NCBI RefSeq assembly: GCF_000315625.1
Contig: NW_005434663.1
Location: forward strand, 320,454 to 384,453
DNA length: 64,000 bases
Direction of reading: 5' to 3'
Source of the DNA: Guillardia theta CCMP2712
Taxonomy: Eukaryota; Cryptophyceae; Pyrenomonadales; Geminigeraceae
Part shown: positions 22,504-33,174 of the stretch, piece by piece
Position numbering within the stretch: position 1 is the stretch's first letter
How the letters are laid out: each line of letters opens with the position of its first letter
Notes under the pieces: generated by a model
What the model saw: only the letters and a program-made list of their open reading frames with translations
What the model was told of the DNA's origin: nothing
Databases searched by the model: none
Translations under genes and position numbers: made by a program

Positions 22504-23838
22504 GTGAGAGTTCGACATCTCCCCGTGTCTCATGAAGGTGTCGCAGCTGGCAGGAGGGTGAGAAGGTGGAAGTCAAGGTCGGAGGAGAGGAAGGAGCCTT
22601 CCTCGCTGGAGCAGGAGGTCTGACGGTGATGATGGCGAGAAGGGGGAAGACGCGACAAGTGACATGATTGCAGAAGAGGATCGAACTGTGAGACGTCGAC
22701 CTCCTGTACTGAGTAGTGCAGCTTTGACAAGATGAGCATGATATTCGAAATGAAACAATCTTCTGACCGACTACCGAAACGAGATGGAGGGACGTGGGAT
22801 GAATGCAACCTGCTTGAGGGAGCGACATTCCACCCTCCCTCCCCTGGCGAAGGTTGACGAGGTGAGTATGGTAGCACCTGGGCAGCCCGAGGATGGAGGA
22901 TCTCGATGGAGCGAGTACGAGAGAGCAATCCCCCCAGACAAGTGAGGAGGCAATGTTCCGAAGAAGGCGACAAGACTTGGAGTCCGTGACCCTGCTCAAG
23001 ATACGTAAAATGATGTTCCGAAGAAGGCGGACGCCCGATCACGATACCTCGAGCCCCCAATACGTCACGATTCGGCGAGGAGACGCACATGCGCCTGCTT
23101 CGTCCCAAGAAGACTAAACTTGGAGTCCGTGACCCTGCTTTCCCCCGGCTTCTCGACGACTCAAGATCCTTCTCGATCTCAGCAGGCAGCAGGCATGGAG
23201 CAGAAAAGAAGCTCTTATGGAGTCTGCTTGCGAGATATGTGAGGTCTCGGGGCTGACCGATCTGATATGGAGGCTTTTCGGATCTCAGGTCCCTTCATAG
23301 CCCCCTCGTCGTCTCCTTGCGTCACCCTCGCTGTCCGCCGCTCAGCCCGACACCATGTGCTCTGCTCGTCCGCGATCCTCCCGGTCCTGCTCCTGCTCGT
23401 CCCGCGCTCCCTGCCCCTCTTGTTCCTCTGCATCTCCGGACGCCATGAGCTCTCCTCCCCGGCGCCTCTCGGACAGCGACCCGCCTGCGTCGCCCTCGTC
23501 GCACTTGTCCTGCTCCTGCTCCTCTGCCTCTCCCTGCTCCTCTTGTTCCTCGGTCTCTCCCTGCTCCTCTTTGTCCTTGTCCTCGTCCCCTCCTCCTGTC
23601 TGCTCCCTCAAGGCCCTCCAGCTCGCCCGCCTCCGCGCCGCCATCGCCTACATCGAGCGCCTCCAGCGCCTCCACGGCGGCAGCGTCGACGGGGAGCGTC
23701 TGCCTTGCGTGATCCGACGGGACGAGGCGGCGAGAAGGGAGGAGGAGGGGGGATGTGATAGAGTCGAGGATACAAGTAAACTACGATAAGCCAAGCAGAC
23801 GAGTCAACTTGAGTCAGTGACGGGAAAGTCAGTGACGG
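20673..23838. repeat. 3.17-kb tandem segmental duplication, copy 1
   Basis: Nearly identical to 23839-27052 at an offset of 3166 bp (3226 bp after the 60-bp indel at 26237). The copy starts at GGTCCCGAATGATTG. At its end GTCAGTGACGGG is present twice (about 23813-23838), marking the junction. It covers the 3' half of the malic-enzyme gene and the 5' part of the next gene. Confidence 0.97.
22893..23838 (+). pseudogene. Truncated first copy of the downstream gene (gene B), 3' part missing
   Basis: Corresponds to the start of gene B at 26059. It carries MEDLDGASTREQ, repeated FRRRR motifs, a Ser/Cys-rich low-complexity region (about 23355-23600) and LARLRAAIAYIERLQRLHGG (about 23620). It then breaks at the duplication junction and runs into the malic-enzyme copy. 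It lacks the 3' exons found after 27052. Whether it is transcribed as a chimera is unknown. Confidence 0.45.
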
Positions 23839-25669
23839 GGTCCCGAATGATTGTTTGCTTCACCTCTGACCATCTCGCACAAAAGGGACTTTACACCCTT
23901 GAAGACAGGCATCACTACGTAAGGAGTGTGCTACGTTAGCATTAGAAGGTGATTGAAGTTGGCAGAAATCAAAGTTCAGAAAGCCCCTGCCGGCGAGACT
24001 GAGAGGTTGGTTGTCAAGGACAACTTCTCTACACGAGCTCAAAAGCTCATCATGCTTGCTAGGACTCCATCGAAATGTGTCAACAGTCGTGGAGGTCTGT
24101 GAACTCCGTGGGAACAGAGGAGGAGACATTTCTGACATGTGACAAAGGGGATCCGAGCGACGATCTTGATCGGAGCCTCGGGGATCAGGTCAGTGCAAGC
24201 ATTGCGATGCTTCCAAATTGTATGACGAGAGGGGATGGAAGGGGAGCGTTCGATCGGGATGTGCTGCGAATCTTGCACAAGAACCATGAGAGGTGTGTAT
24301 CTTATTTGTTTTGGTTGCGAATGCTTGCTTCCTTCTGCCTTCAACAATCTCCGAGAGTGAAAACCACTCTTCATCTTCAAGGCCCGGCATTATCGTCCTC
24401 TCCAACACTCAGGGGAAGGCTGAGTGTTCGTCAGCGGATACTTGGCATCATACGACAGGTCGGAGATTGTTACCCCTGCTTGCTTTCCCTTGTTTCTTTC
24501 TTTCTGCTCGCCTTCCTCTCCATCTCCTGCTCTCCTGTCGTTCGCTCCTCCCATGCCCCTCTCCTCCGCTTCTCCCGCCCTCCCCACCCCTGCTCTCCTC
24601 CGCTACTTCGTACCTTCATCTCGTCTGCTCTGTGAACTCCTCCTCCTCGTCTTGTCCTGTGGTCGGCCCAACTCCAGTCATCTCCTCCCAGGCAACGGCA
24701 AGACCCTCTACGTGGGAGGAGACGACCCTCTGCCGTATCGTCCACTCGGCTATGAAGGAGTCGCTCTCATCCCGTCGAGGGTGAGGAGCGATTGCTGAGA
24801 TCGATGGATCCATCCATCATGAGAGCGGCACTGACATCACTTTGACATCTGTGTTGAGCTGTCTGTGTCATGACACGTGTGGAACTATCTTCTCATCTTC
24901 AGACCACCTTGACATCATGTGTTGATGACTCTCAGACTTGTTCGATGATGATGCTGAACTGGTCTCAACAATGTCGGCAGGCGACCTCTCTGTTTGTCTA
25001 TCCAGGAATCTCGCTGGCGACTTTCGGTGAAGTCACGCAAGGTCGTTGATGTGGGAGTGAAGGTTCTTGCAGCTGCTGGCATCTCGAGCATTACTCCCAG
25101 CATGTTGCAGGTGATTGCAGATCTTGTTATCACTTCGTCTTCTTCTTTCATCTTTACTTTGTTGCACTTTGTATTTTGTTTCTCGCATCTTGGCTCAGGT
25201 CGCTGCTGAAACTTTAGCTCGCATGGCATCGATCGGTACGTCCAAGATCAAGTAAGATAACAGATCTGATGCTCGTGCCATCAACAGATGAAATCTCTTA
25301 CGGGAGTCTGTTTCCTCGCCTGTCTCTGCTCAAAGACATCTCAGGTAGAAGAGACGGCAGGACAAGACATGAAAACATGAGAGATGAAGATCATCATGGT
25401 CATTTTCACTTTGACTTGTCGCAGTAAGGATCGCTGCGGAAATCATCAGGGTAGCACAGAAGGAGCAGGTCTGAAGGAGGACAAGTTGCAAACCGTCGCT
25501 GCTGACGTACAAGCGCAGAAGACAAACAAGGTCGTTCCGGAAGGATACAAAGAGCTTCTCAGCTTCCTACAAGTGGGATCGGGTTTTCAGACCCATCGCT
25601 GCGATTCTCACGCCCGATGCAGAGCTTGCAAGACCTGGATGCTGATGACGAGCTTGTATCGTCGTACAG
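23839..25669 (+). pseudogene. 5'-truncated malic-enzyme copy
   Basis: Repeats the malic-enzyme exons from RATILIGASGI (about 24150) through the C-terminal KTNKVVPEGYKELLSFLQ exon. The leader, the N-terminal catalytic half and the promoter are missing. Splice sites are preserved, so it could be spliced if transcribed from upstream, for example as a fusion with the truncated gene B copy. Confidence 0.7.
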
Positions 25670-26058
25670 GTGAGAGTTCGACATCTCCCCGTGTCTCATG
25701 AAGGTGTCGCAGCTGGCAGGAGGGTGAGAAGGTGGAAGTCAAGGTCGGAGGAGAGGAAGGAGCCTTCCTCGCTGGAGCAGGAGGTCTGACGGTGATGATG
25801 GCGAGAAGGGGGAAGACGCGACAAGTGACATGATTGCAGAAGAGGATCGAACTGTGAGACGTCGACCTCCTGTACTGAGTAGTGCAGCTTTGACAAGATG
25901 AGCATGATATTCGAAATGAAACAATCTTCTGACCGACTACCGAAACGAGATGGAGGGACGTGGGATGAATGCAACCTGCTTGAGGGAGCGACATTCCACC
26001 CTCCCTCCCCTGGCGAAGGTTGACGAGGTGAGTATGGTAGCACCTGGGCAGCCCGAGG

Positions 26059-28369
26059 ATGGAGGATCTCGATGGAGCGAGTACGAGAGAGCAATCCCCC
26101 CAGACAAGTGAGGAGGCAATGTTCCGAAGAAGGCGACAAGACTTGGAGTCCGTGACCCTGCTCAAGATACGTAAAATGATGTTCCGAAGAAGGCGGACGC
26201 CCGATCACGATACCTCGAGCCCCCAATACGTCACGATACCGGTCACAGCACCCCGTAGTGACACCTTTAGATGTTCACCCGGGGCTATCCCAGAGATTCG
26301 GCGAGGAGACGCACATGCGCCTGCTTCGTCCCAAGAAGACTAAACTTGGAGTCCGTGACCCTGCTTTCCCCCGGCTTCTCGACGACTCAAGATCCTTCTC
26401 GATCTCAGCAGGCAGCAGGCATGGAGCAGAAAAGAAGCTCTTATGGAGTCTGCTTGCGAGATATGTGAGGTCTCGGGGCTGACGGATCTGATATGGAGGC
26501 TTTTCGGATCTCAGGTCCCTTCATAGCCCCCTCGTCGTCTCCTTGCGTCACCCTCGCTGTCCGCCGCTCAGCCCGACACCATGTGCTCTGCTCGTCCGCG
26601 ATCCTCCCGGTCCTGCTCCTGCTCGTCCCGCGCTCCCTGCCCCTCTTGTTCCTCTGCATCTCCGGACGCCATGAGCTCTCCTCCCCGGCGCCTCTCGGAC
26701 AGCGACCCGCCTGCGTCGCCCTCGTCGCACTTGTCCTGCTCCTGCTCCTCTGCCTCTCCCTGCTCCTCTTGTTCCTCTGCCTCTCTCTGCTCCTCTTTGT
26801 CCTTGTCCTCGTCCCCTCCTCCTGTCTGCTCCCTCAAGGCCCTCCAGCTCGCCCGCCTCCGCGCCGCCATCGCCTACATCGAGCGCCTCCAGCGCCTCCA
26901 CGGCGGCAGCGTCGACGGGGAGCGTCTGCCTTGCGTGATCCGACGGGACGAGGCGGCGAGAAGGGAGGAGGAGGGGGGATGTGATAGAGTCGAGGATACA
27001 AGTAAACTACGATAAGCCGAGCAGACGAGTCGACTTGAGTCAGTGACGGGAACCTGGAGGAGGGAGGGAGGGAGGGAGGGAGGGATGTTGGTACGAATGT
27101 ACATGAATAGTTTTCAATGGACTTCTTCAATACTTTGACATCATATTAGCTTTTTCAACCTGTTCTCACATTTCTTTCTCTCAATCTCTTGTCGACTTCT
27201 CCGTCTCCGATCATTTCTAGAAAGTTTCTCTCCTCCTTATGTCACATGATGGACGCGTGTGTCTGCAATCGCACCAGCCGTCTCAGCAACCCGCCTCCAC
27301 CTCTACTCCTCTCCTCTCTCTCTTCTGCTATCCTCTCCTTCTTTCCCCTTCTGCTCTGCTTCTCGTCTCCCCTCTTGCTATCGTCACCTCCTCTCCTCTC
27401 CCCACCGCACCGCTCCTCTCCTCCCTCCCCTCCTCTACTCCTTTTCTTCTTGTCACCTTGCGCAAGTTGACGCTGCCGCCCTGCGGATTATCCACGACCA
27501 CCTTAAGTGCGTCATCTGCTATGAGCACGAAGCAGAGGAGGGGAGGAGAGAGGAGAGGAGGGGAGGGGAGGGAACAGGTGAGAAAGAAAGAGGAGGAGAC
27601 GGGTGAGAAGGGGAAGTGGAGGGGAGGGGAGGGGAGGTAGGGGGGCAGGGGAGGAGAGGAGAAGGAGGAGAGAGGAGAGGAGGATAGAAAGGAGAAGCAA
27701 TAAGTAACAATGACAAGTTTCTTACAAACTCTGAGTTCGAGACATTTCTTGTGCGCGAGGAAGTCTTCAAACTTGAATGTTTGCCAGCGGGCAAGACGCG
27801 ATCAATCTCTGACAACCAGGCGTTCCTGAACATGATCTGAGTTGTTGATACCACAAGGGAGTAGGAGTAGGAGTAGGAGGATGAGAATAAGCAAGAGTAG
27901 GAGTAGGAATAGGAGGAGGAAGAGTAGGAGTATGAGGAGGAGGAGGAGGAGGAGGAGGAGGAGGAGGAGGAGGAGGAGGAGGAGTAGGAGGAGGAGTAGG
28001 AGGAGGAGTAGGAGGAGTAGGATTAAGAGCCGATGATGATGATTGAAGGGATGTTGATGGCAATTTGCTGAGCATTGCGGATGATTGTAGCATGAAAAGA
28101 TGAGGCAAAGACAGAAGTTCACATGTCTATGGGTTCGTCCTTCGGATCAGAATGAGTTGGTCGTATCGAATTCATGAAGTTGTCTTCTTGCGGATCAGAA
28201 TGAGTTCGTCGTATCGAATTCATGAAGTTGTCTTCTTGCCGCTGAATCGCAATCATGATCGATGTTGAATCGTTTCTTCTCATCTTCTTACCTCATTCTG
28301 TGCTGCAGGGTGAATTTGGAAGAGATTGTGAAAACCCTGGAAAATGACCATCAAGACCTTCAGCATTAA
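26059..28369 (+). CDS. Hypothetical protein (gene B) with low-complexity Ser/Cys region and EF-hand-like exon
   Basis: Begins in duplication copy 2 (MEDLDGASTREQSPQTSEEA) and continues past the duplication. Visible parts are basic FRRRR motifs, a Ser/Cys/Pro-rich tract (about 26580-26830), and a helix LARLRAAIAYIERLQRLHGG that resembles helix 2 of bHLH proteins but has no basic region. Next come AALRIIHDHLKCVICYEHEA (about 27475) and NDKFLTNSEFETFLVREEV (about 27720), the latter like the second half of an EF-hand. The final exon (28310-28369) reads VNLEEIVKTLENDHQDLQH and stop. Start and exon joins are uncertain, and no function can be assigned. Confidence 0.35.
26237..26296. other. 60-bp insertion specific to duplication copy 2
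   Basis: Copy 1 reads CACGATTCGGCG across this point (23071). Copy 2 has 60 extra bases (TACCGGTCACAGCACCCCGT...CCAGAGA) bounded by a GAT/GA microrepeat. It keeps the local frame open (60 = 20 codons). Confidence 0.9.
27853..28025. repeat. GGAGTA/GGAGGA-rich tandem tract
   Basis: Long purine tract of AGGAGTAGGAGT and (GAG)n units between exons of gene B. Confidence 0.9.
28144..28239. repeat. 48-bp direct tandem repeat, two copies
   Basis: GGATCAGAATGAGTTSGTCG...GTTGTCTTCTTGC, starting at 28144 and again at 28192, with one or two mismatches. Confidence 0.9.
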
Positions 28370-28941
28370 GATTGCTATCATATCAGCATAACATAGATCC
28401 TCTCCTCTTCATCTCTGTCTTATCAGGATGGCATGAAGCAGCAACATATTGCTGCTCACGTTGGTGCTCGAACGTCGTCCTTCCGGCTTGTTGAGTTTTC
28501 GTCTCTCGGTGTCAACTTCTCTCGGCATGGTTCTCCTCGTCTTCTTTGCTTCCTCCTTTGTATGTTTCGACGACAGATTGTCGATCTTGTTTTCAAGCGC
28601 TTCCAATCTGCAATCATCGAGGCAACTTCATTACTATTGCCTTTGATATGTTCCCCTCCTCCCTTCCTCCCCTAATCCTCCTCCTCGAATTGCAATTTTC
28701 ATCACCATCGTTCTCAAACCGAATAGACTCGATCAACAACAATCAGTACATGTAACCATCCTCTTCATGATCAGGATCAGGATCAGGATCAGGATCAGGA
28801 TCAGGATCAGGATCAGGATCAGGATCAGGATCAGGATCATATAGCTGTGAAAGCAGGAGAGAGCAACCTTTCCATGATAGCAGTATTATGCTTGTTCACA
28901 GCAGCCATGAATTGCATCATCATTTCCTGCATGCCGTCAGG
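28370..28941. other. Convergent intergenic region
   Basis: Between the 3' ends of gene B (plus) and the channel gene (minus). Apart from the hexamer repeat no feature is seen. Confidence 0.5.
28769..28838. repeat. (GATCAG)n hexanucleotide repeat
   Basis: About 11.7 perfect copies of GATCAG. Confidence 0.95.
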
Positions 28942-31900
28942 TCAGCATAGAGTTTCGATCGACTTTGAAACCTTGGATTCATCTCCTCCCCTTGACGTCT
29001 TTGAGTCTTCCACGTGCGATATGCTCGAGCTTTGCTGCTGCTCCTCTTCCCTCGTCCTCTTGCTGACGTCAACCCCAAGCGTTCTCTTCGTGATGTCTCC
29101 CACCGCGAGCTTCAGCGCGAACATGACGAAGCCGAAGTGCTGGTCGTCCCTCATGACAGCTGGGAGAGAGTTGGCCAGGTTTCTCTCGGCGAAGCTCAAC
29201 ATCTGGATCCGCAAAGTCCTCTCGAACGCGTCTTTGTCCAGCTCGCCATCAGCATCGCACAGAGAGTGCTGGAGGGTGATGGCGTTGTACTCGTCCTGGG
29301 AGAAATTGATCCTGGGCTTGAACTCCATCTTCTTAAGCCCCTCATAGAGCTCCTGCCAGCTCAGCGCGCCGGATCGGTCGACGTCGAGGCGGTCGAAGAG
29401 GTCGGAGCAGCGTTTCTTCATCTCCTCATCGGACTTGACGTTGATGAAGGTCTGAAGGAGCGGGTCGATGGATGTTGTTGTCCCCTCCCCCCTTTCTCGC
29501 TCCAGCTTCTCCCGCTCGTTCTTGTCCTTCTCCCTCCTTGTCGCCGTGGTGAAGTTGTCTAGGAGGACGGCGATGACGACGGGGAGAAGGGTAAAGGAGA
29601 CGATGATGAGGAAGGAGACGAAGAACAGAGCCGATCCTGGAGTCATCGAGCCATCCGCGTTGAAGAGATCGCGGGAGATGCTTGCCCAGTCATCGAACGT
29701 TGACACCTGACAACTGATTTACATCTCCCCTCCTCCTCTCTACCTCTATCCTGCCTTCTTTCCTCTCCCTCCGCCTGCCTGCCTGCCTGCATGTCTCCTT
29801 CCTCCTTCCTTACTCTCTCTCTGCCTTTCTCACTCGTTCCCCAGCATCTCTTGATCACTCACTTGAAACATGGTGAAGATTCCCTGCGAAGAACAATTAA
29901 AGGCGAGGCTCCCCTAAGACGCGAGACGATCGCAGGACCTGGGCGAAGGTTTTGAAGTGATTCTCGTCTCGCTTGCGGAAGAAGCTCACTCCCAGCACCT
30001 TGCAAGAGTTTCAGCGGAGGGACAGGGCAGTCAGAGAGACAACTGACCGCATAGATGGCCATGACGAGAAAGACGATCAGCATCGCGTTGAGAACAGGCC
30101 TGACGTGTCAAAGTCAATCTTGACCATGGCTGACCCTCCTGTGTTGTCGTTACAAGATGGAGGCCGTGAGAGCATTGATCAACATCCTTAAAGATTTCAG
30201 CCTGAAGAATCAAATCATCAGCCTCACCTCCTCCTCCTCCCCTTTGCCTTCTATTCCTCCTCCTCCTCCTCCTCTTCGCTGTCCATTCATCCTCCTTTTT
30301 CTCCTCCTCCTCCTCCTCCTCCTTGCTTTCTCCATTTTCTTCTCCTTCTCTTCCTCGCCTATCGTCCTCTCTTGTCCCCTCTCCTGCTCTCCCTCTCCTG
30401 CTCTCCCCCATCTTCACTCACCTCGCAAAGATCCTCATCACTCGAAACGCTCGGAGCAATCGAAGAGTCTTGATGAAGGGCAAACTCACTGCGCCTAGTC
30501 GTCACAAGGCAGCCTGCAACGTGACGACCATGAAGACCTGGTCCGAGCGAGACGATGGTGACTGAGACTACAATAAAGTCGAACACGTTCCAACTGGAAA
30601 CAGGAATGTGAGTCACTTCGACCCTCCTGCTTGGTTCTCCTACTTGTCTCTCCAGAATTCAAAAAACCAATGGGCACACATATTGACCAGCAGCTCGAAC
30701 GCAAACACGAGCGTGAAACCCTGTTCACACCCGCCAGTCAGAAAGTTTTGCATAAGTCATGATGACAGTCATATCACCACGTCGAGCATCTCAAACATGT
30801 GCGATGTACTCGATCCCTCCTCCGGCGTCACCTTCACATTCATTTGCATCTGCAATGTAGCGCGCACCTTCCTCTCTTTACCTGCAGCTCTGCTGCTGTA
30901 GCACAGAAGTTCAATGCAATGAGAAGAGCGAAGAATGTTTGTGTTATGTTTGAATCGTAGACTCTTGATAGGTTTTTCTACATTACCATGCAATAGTCAT
31001 CATCTACCAGGATGCAGAAACCTTCACTGCTTACCCTTAGAGTCGTCCAGAAGTTGTTTCTCTTCCACGTTTTGGTTGCACTATACAAGCAGGTTGAGAA
31101 GTCTACTAACTCCACATGTCAAATCTTACACAGTAATCTGATGCTCCATGGTTGAGATCCACTCCTCGACAAACTGCAGAAGAAAAGTCCTTCAGAAGCA
31201 TCGGCAAGGCAGCATCATTGGCGAGAGGGTTGCAATAATGAGAAGAATGAAGAGAATAGTACATAAATCACACAGTACATCACCTTGATCTTGTAATCCT
31301 CCGACAACTTATCAAGACTGAAGATTCGAAATGAATATGTTCTTCCTGTAGTATGCTTCACTTCCCTTCCACCACATAAGGTATAAACAAGTGCCTGAGT
31401 TGTACCCATCAGCAATCGTCCTGACATGCAGAATCTCCTGATTTTCCAAGCTCATTGGCATAAATCAAGTAGAGCTAACAGTTGCGAACCTTGCTCTCCA
31501 TCAGGATTGCTGGCAGAATCGATCTCTGAAACTCTTCGAACTGAATGCTTCCTGCAAACAAACATTTCAACGCTTCGTCTGGCAGATTCGAACTTCCTGA
31601 CCGTCCTTGTTCATGTCAGCTTCCTGTCAAGCAAGAATCTCAGAATTTTCAGAAGACAGCCTGTAGATTGTCTGACCTCGTAAATGGCTGCGATCCTCCT
31701 GGAACTGATCCCAAACCTCGACATCGCTAGGTTCAACTTCGGGAATGGCCATAGGTCAAGAAAGAGGCAGCGTGAAGAATCCTCCACCTCTTGCAACGAC
31801 AGACATCCATTCCCGTCGGTATCGATCTCGTTGAAAAGCGCTTGGATGTCATGATGACCGTTTTGCACAACCTCGATCTTCGAGTTCTTGTCAGCTCCGA

Positions 31901-32319
31901 GAGACAAGGTAACCCCAACCTCACCTCATGTAGGGGGATGTAATCCAACATCACATCGTCGCCTTCTAGAGCGATAGCAAGACGATCTTTGAGCAACACA
32001 ATCTGTTCAACGATTTCAGAAAAACAAAGAGAGCGAGTCAGGTCCAAACCTTTCGTCTTTGCTCTCCAGCACCATAATAAAAGGTGTCTGGTGGATTCAT
32101 TGATAGGCGTCACACATAAGGCAGCTGTTTGATCTGTTCACCTGATTTGACGATTTGAAACTGTGAGATCAGAGGATTTGTATTGTCAATCTTGGAAATT
32201 CCCAGGCTATTTCACGCAAGGTGAGATTGGCACTACGGGGTTGGTCGCAATGCTCACCCGACTTGGGCTTTGAGCATCTTCCGTGCACCATTCGCTGCTG
32301 TGCTTGCCACGAAAGCCAT
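28942..32319 (-). CDS. Single-domain voltage-gated cation channel with EF-hands at both ends
   Basis: Exons spell a complete six-helix module. S1: TFFALLIALNFCATAAELQ (about 30930). S2: FTLVFAFELLVNMCAHWFF (about 30690). S3: WNVFDFIVVSVTIVSLG (about 30590). S4: FIKTLRLLRAFRVMRIFAR (about 30470), continuing LKSLRMLINAL, with Arg/Lys every third residue. S5: VLNAMLIVFLVMAIYAV (about 30090). Pore: GIFTMFQ then STFDDWASISRDLF (about 29870 and 29690). S6: VSFLIIVSFTLLPVVIAVLL. An N-terminal EF-hand DTDGNGCLSLQEVE lies near 31820. A C-terminal pair follows S6 (DVDRSGALSWQELYEGL near 29370, then a weaker one). Only one domain is present, so it should assemble as a tetramer, like bacterial NaChBac and algal EukCat channels. 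The start at 32319 (MAFVASTAANGARK) is one option. An upstream exon at 32952 (MATPSAATMPAMPPARPLMR) splicing to the same acceptor is another. Confidence 0.8.
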
Positions 32320-33174
32320 ACTTGTGTAGGAATATAGCTTCCTCCTCCCCTAGAGGCGAATGACAAAAAGACGAAAGATCAAATCACTCGCCAAGGCGAC
32401 AAAATAGAGACATGACTGATGCTCTCACTTCGACTCTATCCTACAAACACCCTTCAGTCTTCTCTCACTCTCTTCGTATCTTCTTCTGCTCCCTCTTCAC
32501 TCTCTCTCCTCTCTTCTGCCGCCATCCTTCGACCCCTTGCACCATGTCGCCACTTGTTGTTTGACGGAGTGACGTTCTTTTTTTTACGAGTAATTGTACC
32601 CCACCCCCTCCAAATCAAAATATCCTCAAACGTTTCCACCAAACACCATCAAATTCGAGTCAAATTCACCCGTACATCATGACCCCTACCCCCCTTCTTG
32701 AATGTGGTTCTAAAATTTTCAGAGTCCATTTGACCATCACCCCAACCTCCTCGAATGACCACTAGAGTACCCCTCCTCAAAGAGGTCTTGACCACCCCTA
32801 CCCTGTGATGAGAAGTCATGATATATCCTCCAAGTTGACATTCACAGACCACTCATCCCCCTCATTCCCTTCACCTGTGATTTTTTTTTGGTCCGCATCA
32901 ACGGCCGGGCTGGCGGCATGGCGGGCATGGTGGCCGCGCTCGGGGTGGCCATGGCGCGCGGCAAGGAGGAGGCGCTTCCTCGAGTCACTCACGTGAGCTG
33001 GTTGATGATGGGGATGAAGATGAAGGTTGCCCGCAGGTGGTCGAGCATGGAGCGGCATGGAGGTCGGGGAGAATATTCAAGGGCGACGCCTTGGTCTCCA
33101 TAGCAGGACATAACGTGTAATCTGAGAGGATGAGGTGGAGGGAAGAAACATGACTTCACTTTCATAGGTCTGGG
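32320..33174. promoter_or_regulatory. Divergent intergenic region rich in TACCCC elements
   Basis: Between the channel (minus) and the IQ protein (plus). 32595-32820 is strongly C-rich with repeated GTACCCC, CACCCGTAC, CCCCTACC and GACCACCCC words in otherwise AT-richer DNA. 32890-32990 is GC-rich and may hold an alternative first exon of the channel gene. Confidence 0.4.

Larger units (their letters stand above)
23839..27052. repeat. 3.2-kb tandem segmental duplication, copy 2
   Basis: Second copy, ending at CAGTGACGGGAA (27041-27052), after which the sequence becomes unique (CCTGGAGGAGGGAGG). It differs from copy 1 by a 60-bp insertion at 26237-26296 and a handful of substitutions (for example CAACTT/CGACTT near 27030, and GGTCTC/GCCTCT near 26785). 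Confidence 0.97.

Noticed and set aside
22442-23108. Minus-strand ORFs of 185-192 residues in the duplicated segment
   Set aside because: Overlap the plus-strand malic-enzyme tail and gene B; Ser/His-rich and without recognisable domains. They recur in copy 2 only because the DNA is duplicated.
28769-28838. Possible CRISPR-like array from regular repeats
   Set aside because: Perfect 6-bp repeats without spacers; eukaryotic microsatellite.
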